Assembly (NCBI GenBank): GCA_015680685.1 | Contig: MNCI01007569.1 | Coordinates: 203,258-267,257, forward strand | Direction of reading: 5' to 3' | Source: Gnetum montanum | Lineage: Eukaryota; Streptophyta; Gnetopsida; Gnetales; Gnetaceae | DNA: 64,000 nucleotides | In this document: positions 55,900 to 64,000 of the stretch, piece after piece | How the letters are laid out: every line of letters begins with the position of its first letter | Position numbering within the stretch: the first letter of the stretch is position 1 | Made by a program: the position numbers and the translations under genes | Notes under the pieces: model-generated | What the model saw: only the letters and a program-made list of their open reading frames with translations | Told to the model about the DNA's origin: nothing | Databases searched by the model: none

Positions 55900-57600
55900 A
55901 GCACATTTATCATAACATGTAGACAGTGTGACGATGTGACAAAAATTCAAAGGTGCCTATACACAATAGCCACAAAACAAGAGGACACCCAGTGGCTGAT
56001 AGCTAATGCAAAATATAGTTCAACAATATGCATGGAATCAACTAAGAGCCTTACAAATGCCTATGTTGAAGGCATGGATGAACTGGAGTAAGTTCATCAC
56101 CAACTCTCTGATGATGAACCTAATGAAACTAATTGGGGAGAGATGAAGATCCTTGAAAGCTTTAAACATGAGCCTCTTGAGCTGAAACCATTACCTGTTG
56201 GATTAAATATGTCTTTTTGAACAATGGGAAGCCAGTTATCATCAATGTCAACCTTGCTCCTATGCAGAAAAAGAAGCTTTTGGAGGTGGTCAACAAATGG
56301 CCAATAGCCTTTTCTTGGTCATATCCTGAACTCACTGGGATTTCTCCTAAGATATGCTAACATTGCATCTACACAGATCCTTCCATCAAGCCAAAGAGAC
56401 AGTTGCAGCAACGATTAAACCCCAAACTCAAGAAAATCATGAAAAAGAAGATTAAATAACTCCTCAAAGCGAGGTTCATCTATCCCATTGTGGATAGTGA
56501 GTGGGTTAGCCCACTTGTGATAGTTCCAAAGAAAGGTGGCAAATGAAAGGTCTGTATTAATTTAGGCTATTGAACATGGTGACTTACAAAGGTCACTTTC
56601 TGTTGTCATTTGTGGACCAAGTGTTGGACATCATTTCTAGGCATTACTATGGGGGACTTTCTCATATAGAAAGATGTTGTTTGGCCTATGCAATGCCTCT
56701 GCTACATTCCAATGCCTTGTCTTGAGCATCTTCCAATAGCACATTGGCAACAAGGTGGAAGTTTTCACGGATGACTTCTCCACCTATGGGGCTACATTTG
56801 AGTAAACCCTAGACCGTCTTGAGTAAGTGCTAAAAAGGTATGTGAAGATAAACCTTAGGCTCAGTTGGCAAAAAAACCACTTGATGGTCTAGGAAGGCAT
56901 TATTTAGGGGCACAGAATTTCTAAAAAAGGGATTGAGGTGGACCCTAAAAAGATAAGGGTCATCCAAGGAATTACTAGACAGCTAGAAACAATGAAAGAT
57001 GTGAGGTCATTCCTTGGACACATTGGCTACTACCGGTGATTCATTGAGAATTTCTCTAAGATCACTAAATTTTTGGTGAAGCTGATAAAGAAGGATGCTC
57101 TGTTTATCTGGACCAAGGAATGTAGGGATACATTCCAAAATCTCAAGCAAAAGCTCGTGGAAATTCCAATTCTATGAGCACTTAACTAGTCTACACCTTT
57201 CCACATCATGACAAATGCATCGAATTATGCCTTGGGAGTCATGCTCATGCAATTGGATGATCAGAAACATCCTTATTATATTCACTGTGTGAGCCAAAGC
57301 ATTATGGGTGCATAGCTGAACTACACCACAATAGAGAAAGAATTGATAATGGTGGTCTTTGTCTTAGAGAAATTCAGGCACTGTGTGCTTAAATACAAGA
57401 TGTTCGTGCATACAGACTACAGTGTAATTCAATTCCTCATGAACAAACCAACAGTGAACCCCCATATCATACAATGGCTTGTGATATTGTAAGAATTCAA
57501 TCTTATGATGGTAGATCAAAAGAGAACTGAGAATGTGGTTGCTAACCACTTGTCTGAGTTGCAATAGAACAATAAAGAGGAGGAGAGTCCATTGTTAGAT
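55900..57600 (+). pseudogene. pol: RT and RNase H of element H
   Basis: ARFIYPIVDSEWVSPLVIVP, KKGGK, then a deletion of about 100 bp that removes YSFLDGYSEYNQ, then a decayed FGLCNA region. RNase H: VLEKFRHCVLKYKMFVHTDY, FLMNKPTVNPHIIQWLVIL, NVVANHLSEL. Very many stops; the most decayed pol in the window. Confidence 0.7.
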
Positions 57601-57639
57601 CAGTTTCTTGATGAACTCCTCTTTGCTATAACTAAACAA

Positions 57640-57976
57640 ATGCCCACTAAAGCCAATTCATATGATCACATTCTTACCTATCTTCTTACTTAGGAGATGC
57701 CACAAAACTAGAACCATAGGAAGAAACAACAATTTCTTCACTAGGTGAAACACTTCATAGAAATCAACGGACACCTTTACAAGGTGTGCATCAATGACCT
57801 AGTTCGTTGGTGTGTTCCTGATGCTAATCAATTGTGCATTCTCCAAGATGCTTACGAGGATCCTTGTGGGAGCCACTATGCTGGGAGACACACAACCATT
57901 AAGATCCTCATGCAAGGTATTATTGGCGAATACTCTTCAGGGATGCTTACCAATTCGTTTGCTCCTATGAACGTTG
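57640..57976 (+). pseudogene. pol: Integrase zinc-binding part of element H
   Basis: HFIEINGHLYKVCINDLVRW, LCILQDAYEDPCGSHYAGRH, TTIKILMQ. The frame is cut at 57976 by insertion J and continues at 61359. Confidence 0.75.
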
Positions 57977-58115
57977 TGTTGGCACATTTCATCCATTTCA
58001 TGAAGAGAGATAAACATTTTTGCCTTTGATAAAATAAAAAATAAAAAAACTTGTTCACCATGGGTGACCTACAAAGGAACAACATTCAATGTGTTGTAGT
58101 GATGGAGCTTAATAG

Positions 58116-58323
<208 letters not shown>

Positions 58324-60040
58324 TACCTGCAAAACACAGGCATCCCTGTAATCTCACGAGGCATGCAGCCAAACGTGAACTGGCAGCTCCTCAAAGCCCA
58401 AGCTTCCCCCAACGTCAAATATGGATGATAGTCCCTGAAGCTTACAAACTGTGCGGAAGATTCAGATTCCATTATATCATACCGTTTTCATGGATAAAAA
58501 TGGAGGGATTATTGTAACGTTGCTTCAAGTACTTCAATAGTGTTTACATGCTCCACGGTACGACAGTAAAGCCGGTATCAGCAATCTGATGTTAAGGTTT
58601 GTCACAAGATGCTGATCAGTATGGAAATCAATCAAAACATGTATGATGAACTGTCACGAATTACAAATAAAAGATTTCTGCACCGCAATTTCTCACCTTT
58701 CCTATTGGAACACCGCTTCTCTCCAATGTAAAAATTAAGAAAATGTTGAGTATTTACACGCATATAGGAGAACATCCCAGTATCATGAAATGGATGACAG
58801 GATCTAGGTCATGAGAGTGATCTTACCGAGCATTGTTACTGCCGTGTAAAGAAAATCTTCCGGTTGAAGTCTAAATACTACTCTTTACTTCACCACTGCT
58901 GGGTGATCCCCAAAAACCAACGGATCAAGCATCCCGCAGAAACGGCATCAGCGTCATCCATTCATTCCAGTTTCAAATCCAGAAACTATTTCAGGATAAT
59001 CCAAACAAAGCACCTACAACAGTAATTTCATATTTCAGTTGAGCTCTAACATGGTGTGCACGTACCGTTGACAAATTTTATGTCTAAAGGACAACCATAA
59101 AGACGCTGATATTATCCAGACTGCCTCGCACAAACGCAAGCTCTGTAAGCACAGCTGCGGCCATGGTTAACTCCGGCAGTGAGAACTATGATTGCAGGTG
59201 GAAGATGCAGCAAACGCGGCAGATATGTACGTGCAGATGCAGACAGGATAATAGGTGCTGCTAATTACGTGGGTGTGCTCAAGGAAAATCATCATAGTGC
59301 AGAAGGCGCAGCTGTTTGCTCCTACGGAATTTACGGGTCCAGGCATTTTTCTGTTGTCTATTGTCTAGTCTTTACATGACTACGTGCACCTGTGGATGCA
59401 GTAGTATTAGATTCTTTGCCGTCCTAGCCTTCCCCTTGCAAGTTGATTTCTTGTGTAGCCCTGCCATCATGTGCGACGTTGCCAATAACAAGGAACCGCG
59501 GTTTCAAAGCACCTGGCTCAAAATTAATTATTTTTACTTTTTCTTTTTATTTTATTTAGCAGGATTAAGAGTTCTGGTTGAGTAGCCGTAATATGAAGAG
59601 ACACTTTTCTATCATACCATGTCAAAGATACAAATTGTTTTTCCTTCTAACATGGCAGTTGTATAATGGAGAGGGGCAGTGCAATTGAAGTGAAAATTTA
59701 AGGTATTGTAGATCTGGCATCCCTATGATAATTGTAGATGTGTTTTGGATTTCAGAGGATTTGGTTTAATCTTCTCTGGATGCAACAATAATCAAGATGG
59801 TAAAAGCAAAATGAATGGATTTAGAACAAGACCTTTGTCCTAGACATTTTATACTTAAATCATGGTTACCATCAGTTCCAATATTTATAAGTTCATGTAT
59901 ACATGATTTGCAATATATATAATTATTATTTAAGTAGAAAAGGAATTTATGGGACAATTTTTCAAATGTGAATTGAACACTTGTTAATTTTTAATCTCCT
60001 TTGTAGTTGTAACTTCCCTTAGTGGTTACAGTCAACTTTT
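58324..60040. other. Interior of J, no gene recognised
   Basis: 58324-59560 is less AT-rich than its surroundings and could be further captured host DNA (intron or UTR). No recognisable protein. 59600-60040 is AT-rich. Confidence 0.35.
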
Positions 60041-60208
60041 AATTTCCATGGTGGTTATAACTACCAAATAGGCCACTTGGCAACCAAATGGGACACTTGT
60101 CAAATACAGCATTTTTATTTCTATGGTGGTTATAACCAATCCCATAATGTTTGTAACTTACCTCACCTTGTCAGGATGATTGTAACTACCTTGAGGTTAA
60201 TATAAAAG
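60041..60208 (+). promoter_or_regulatory. Promoter-like segment of J
   Basis: Two direct repeats of ATGGTGGTTATAACYA (about 60047 and 60123) upstream of TAATATAAAAGGGC (60198-60211). Repeated motifs before a TATA box are usual in U3 regions of plant LTRs. Confidence 0.4.
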
Positions 60209-61358
60209 GGCTTCAAGGGTAGAAGAAGAAAAAAGGAACGCTTTTGGAGAAGAAAAATTTGAAGATTACTTGTAAGATAGTTTGCTAAAGACATCATTTC
60301 GGCCACTTTGTTTTAGTTTTGTGAGTTCATTCTTTCTTATGTTGTTTTTGCTGCATAGCTGGTGGTTTAGGTAGTATCATGCTTGGCATTTAAATTTGGG
60401 ATTTTTAGATTGCTTTTATAGTTCTTTGTTGCATGATAGTAGACTCTTATTAAGATTTACCATAGAAGAGCTCATGTTGGAAAGCCTCAAGAGCAATTTT
60501 ATAGAAAAGTTTATTATTATGCAATGTTTAAGGCTACTATTAGGATTGTTATAAGAGAGCCACTACTATAGACATGCTAGTTGAGCAATTTAGTAGTCTA
60601 AAGGGTTCAAAAAATCTTTGGTATTTTGATAAGAATGAAATAGCTTTTTGATTTTTAAAGTATATTCCCTTGGTATTTCAATCAAAAATTGTCAAATCTT
60701 TGAAAGCTCTATTGTATGCAATCGTTGACAATTATTATCTCGCCAAAATAGAGACTTGTAGGTGGTAGTTTACATAGCAAATTTTTGGTAGTATAGTAGG
60801 ATTGTCTTTAAGAAATTGCTTGTTTAAGCCTATACAGTTTGAAAAATTCATAGATATTGAATTAGGGATAACTTTATTATGAAGTGTTTCCTTGTATCAA
60901 TTTACATTACTTAAATATTTCAGATTTTTAACAAACCTGCTTTCTTTTCTTTCTCTTTCCATTGAATCTTGCTCTATTTCTAATTTCCTTGTGGAACTTT
61001 CTCACTCTAGGTGAAATTAGGAGTAGATTGGTAGAGTTTTGCTCAAATGGTTTTTGCAAAATTTTATTCGTTAGAAATAGGTATTATGAAGACCGTATAG
61101 ACTAAGTGATCAAAAAAAATAGGAATCTCTAACAACTCACAGTATTTTACAAATTTGGCTAAATCTCTTTTATGATAGCCGATTGCAATTTTATATGCAA
61201 TCCAACTATTTCAACATTCACAATAGTAAACACATACTCACATTTAACTACTAAGTCTATTCGGAGGTATCTGGGCCTTGGTGTTATTAGCGACTAGTGA
61301 AAACCTAAATCCTATTCGAGGCACTCATTAGCACTTGCATCCCAAACAACCGCCAACA
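60209..61358. other. 3' part of J, no gene
   Basis: AT-rich sequence downstream of the TATA-like site, ending at GCCAACA; would be R-U5 if J is an LTR. Confidence 0.35.
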
Positions 61359-61617
61359 CGTTGCCAACGTGATAGTGGAATGATCGCTTGTATGGAGGGA
61401 CCTTAGCAATGGATCCAACCACTGGAGCCATTCGATATCTAGGGCATTAATTTCATGGGTTCCATCACATCCATGTTAAATGGAAAGGTGTAAATCATAG
61501 TTTCTATTGACTATTGTATAAAATGGACACAAGCTACAACTGTCATTGATTGCACATCTTCTACTATTGCTTGGTTTGTATAACAAAATGTTGTAAATAG
61601 GTTTGGGGTACAACATG
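61359..61617 (+). pseudogene. pol: Integrase core start of element H
   Basis: Continues the integrase after J: INFMGSITSMLNGKV, SIDYCIKWTQATTVIDCTSS, VVNRFGVQHV, then interrupted at 61618 by the LTR of I. The last five bases ACATG (61613-61617) would be the target duplication of I. Confidence 0.75.
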
Positions 61618-62439
61618 TGATGAGTGGCAAGGTACCCCTACGTTCAACCATACGAATACGAGCGTTTCACGCACGATCCGATCGAATTCCAAGGACTAAG
61701 TGCCTATGCGTCTTTGTGGAACAATAACGGGTTGGTTAATCATTATCTTCCCAAACTTACTTGTATGTCATGATTGTATGGTTAAGTAAGCTTGAGGCAT
61801 ATGATTTTTATAGCTTTTATGTGTTTTATATCCTATGTTAGTAAGGAGAGGGAAAGAGATAAGTAAATAACTAATCTAATTTAACTACTCATTAACTAAG
61901 TTCTAATTACTCCTAACACCAGTATCCATTCCCACTTGCCGTACACATCCTGAACAAGTGCAACGCTGCTAGGATTACCAAAAGATAATTGTTACTGGGT
62001 TACCAAGTGCTACATGCATGCTCGAAGTGGTTGTACTGAGTGTATTTAACTAAGAGAGTTGTAGGGTGAGAGAAATCATTAATCAACTAGGAAAGCATTA
62101 AATAATAATTAACACTAATTAATCTATTTTGAATGCTGCAAGGTTTATCATAAAGTTCATCTTTATTTTCGTACACAAAGTGTGCTCATGTGCATAATGC
62201 TCAAATAAAGATTTGTTCACTCTATGACTCCTATTGCGAGCACATAGAAATAATTCTAACTCTGAAGGAAAAAAATGGCAAGAGTTCGACTAAGGGACTA
62301 ACTGTCTAATGTGAAAACCAAGGGTGCTGCCTCTTATTTATAGGTGAGGAGACAAGCCCCAATATCAGGTATCCGACATCGCATGGTTGGATCTGATATC
62401 ACGGACCCGATATCGCGGTCCTGATATCACAGTTCATTA
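61618..62439 (-). repeat. 3' LTR of element I
   Basis: About 822 bp, TGATGAGTGGCAAGG at the low end; the high end reads TTCATTA, so the minus-strand TG is mutated to TA. TATA (minus) at 62335-62342; four GATATC or near motifs at 62360-62430. Very close to the E LTR in reverse complement. Confidence 0.85.
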
Positions 62440-62450
62440 TACCCCCATGA
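62440..62450 (-). other. Polypurine tract of element I
   Basis: Minus strand TCATGGGGGTA. Confidence 0.8.
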
Positions 62451-62506
62451 CTGAATGAAAAATCATCCTTGAGTTCCTTATAAAATATTGGGAAGGTATG
62501 GGATTA

Positions 62507-63152
62507 TTAACTGAATGACCATTGATGGTGGAACAAGGTGACAAACTCAACATGCCCGGTGAATGGATCAAGAATACAATACATGACAACATTAGTGTTC
62601 ATGACCACTGAGGTGAACATTGTACATAAATGACATCTAGCCTTTATTTGGCAGCTGGAAGAGAAGGAGAGGGAAAAAGAACAAGACGTGTTGCTATCGA
62701 TGCTAAGATTGCGCCTTCCATTGTTTATCCATATCCACGCCACCAATCTTGCTCCTTTCGTAAATGCTCCAGTTCCGGTACATCTTAAGTGTTTCCTCCA
62801 AGCCCAATCCATTGTTGTATGATTGCCATCTACACACAACACAGTCACAAATGAGCTAGGGTAGATAAATCACAATGCAGTTGATACCTTGCCTCGATGT
62901 AAAGTGCATTGGCTAAGTTGTGGTTATGGCAGATACTAATTCTAGAGATTTAACACTGGTGACTACCTAAGGTGTAGGGGTTAGAAAAAATTCAAAAATT
63001 TGTGCCAGGGCCCCCATGACTAAGAGCGAACCTCCAATAGCGATAGAATAGAAAAAGATAAGGAATAAGAAAGATGGAGAAAAAGCAACAACGGCAACAC
63101 CAATAAAATGGATGTCATGGATGGGGATGAAACAAAAAAATTTTGATTGCAA
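62507..63152 (-). CDS. Accessory ORF of element I, probably spliced
   Basis: Exon 1 from the ATG at 63152: MQSKFFCFIPIHDIHFIGVA, then SFLFLIFFYSIAIGGSLLVM, a strongly hydrophobic N-terminal region; one stop at about 62967 after FFLTPTP, where B reads on with SVVTT. Exon 1 ends at 62888 (donor GT 62887), acceptor GTGTGTAG at 62831-62830, exon 2 from 62829: DGNHTTMDWAWRKHLRCTGT, WIWINNGRRNLSIDSNTS, and a tail CHLCTMFTSVVMNTNVVMYC to 62507. The 58-base interval keeps the frame. The tail is longer than in B, so the full product would be about 200 residues with hydrophobic regions at both ends. Confidence 0.45.
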
Positions 63153-63238
63153 GAAACATTTAAGAAAAAGAAGTTAACAAATGCATCAAAAAGGAATGCC
63201 AGTGGGTCTTCCCCAAAGCAGGCTCATGCCCTTAATGC

Positions 63239-63325
63239 CCTAACAGACCCACAAACCAAAGAGTCCATAATCTTTAGGAATGTCATTTGGAAGCAAGAGT
63301 TAAAAACTTACCCATAAGAATTACC
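63239..63325 (-). other. First intron-like interval of the I accessory region
   Basis: Donor AG|GTAATT at 63324 and acceptor CTGTTAG at 63240; 85 bases, as in E (42553-42637) and 84 in B (8868-8785). Confidence 0.35.
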
Positions 63326-63748
63326 TAAGGAAAAACAATGCATCAACCAAGATACAGACTAATGATAAAATTGGCAATGAGGTGAAAAATGGAAAAGAAA
63401 GGTGGAGAGGAGAGAATGGAATGGAAACCCAAGAACAAGGTTGTGTAAAGTCCCTTGTGTATCTTTTATGGTTAATATGACCAAGTAGAACTTATTCCAA
63501 ATCCAAGCTTAACAAACGACATTCAGTGACCTCGCATCAACACATTTGACTAGCCTATCCTCTTGAAGCAACAAGAATGCCTCTACAAAAAGTCACCACC
63601 ATTCTAAGGGGAGCGAGATGGAGAATCAGGAAACGAGAAAGGGCCTTAGTTAGAGGGAACCTTCAGGCATAGGTAACTTGTCTTTCCAATGTCATAACCA
63701 GTGCGTGTAGCCTAAGTTCATTATTGTGTCTAAGGGGTGTGCTTTGAA

Positions 63749-63782
63749 TTCTCACCTTTTTTTTCCCTTTTTTGCATGAGAA
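63749..63782 (-). other. Conserved hairpin in the 3' region of element I
   Basis: Arms TTCTCA (63749-63754) and TGAGAA (63777-63782) around a T-rich loop. Confidence 0.55.
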
Positions 63783-64000
63783 CCACACCATGCAAAGTCT
63801 TATTTTTATTTACTCAACTTCTAGGTATTTGATGAATGGTATAATGGCAGAAAACCCAAGGAAAAAGCATCCAAGCATTTAAGAGAATAGCCAGTACAGA
63901 TGCATAGAATCCCCTTGAAGTCACACCCTTTTCATCTTATGAGTCTTTCCTTAGTTTGAGAAATACCCAGCCACCAATTCATTAACAATTTTATTATAGA

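Larger units (their letters stand above)
61618..64000 (-). mobile_element. Element I: family-1 gypsy, 3' end only
   Basis: 3' LTR 61618-62439 on the minus strand, PPT 62440-62450, then the 3' region with accessory ORF and hairpin, running out of the window. The element reads leftwards and is inserted in the integrase of H. Confidence 0.85.

Overview
This window is repeat DNA from a large plant nuclear genome. There are no ribosome-binding-site operons or compact genes. The dense features are Ty3/gypsy LTR retrotransposons with plant-type tRNA-Asp primer sites, tRNA-derived SINE-like repeats, and a fragment of a plant SnRK1 kinase. The low density of host genes and deep nesting fit a gymnosperm-like or other very large genome, but the species cannot be fixed from the sequence. 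No intact host gene was found.

Family 1 is an Athila-like (non-chromovirus) gypsy family. It has ~0.8-0.95 kb LTRs rich in the GATATC palindrome, a TATAAATA box, a tRNA-Asp-type PBS, a CATGGGGGTA polypurine tract, and a long 3' region after integrase. Copies: A (1-2074, minus, 5' end only), C (minus, 5' LTR at 16403-17292, gag split by B), B (7239-14164, minus, RT/RNase H/integrase deleted), E (20135-45199, plus, TSD CAAGC), G and H (plus, 46167 onward, sharing the LTR at 54069), and I (61618 to the end, minus, 3' end only). All coding regions carry stops or frameshifts.

Family 2 is one Tat-lineage element, D (21700-35963, minus, TSD AGTAG). It is nested in the gag of E and has RT, a gypsy RNase H, a second archaeal-type RNase H and integrase. 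Its 5' half shows no recognisable gag or protease. Instead it carries a multi-exon, antisense (plus-strand) gene-like region and a 27-bp tandem repeat.

Layout: 1-2074 A; 2075-5930 low-complexity DNA and a ~185-bp hairpin repeat array; 5930-7238 a protease remnant and the gag end of C; 7239-14164 B nested in C; 14165-17292 the rest of C; 17293-20134 AT-rich DNA with SINE-like copies; 20135-45199 E containing D, with an assembly gap in its 3' LTR; 45200-46166 a spacer; 46167-54947 G; 54948-61617 H, split by J (57977-61358), an LTR-like insertion with TSD CGTTG that carries a SnRK1 kinase fragment; 61618-64000 I.

The most interesting signals are four. (1) A spliced accessory ORF lies between integrase and the 3' LTR of family 1, with intron-like positions kept in B, E, I and partly G. 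(2) An A-rich-loop hairpin in the same region shows compensatory base changes. (3) Element D carries an antisense spliced gene where gag would be expected. (4) Insertion J carries the kinase fragment. Separately, the N gap at 44173-44970 is flanked by an exact 166-bp duplication and looks like an assembly artefact.
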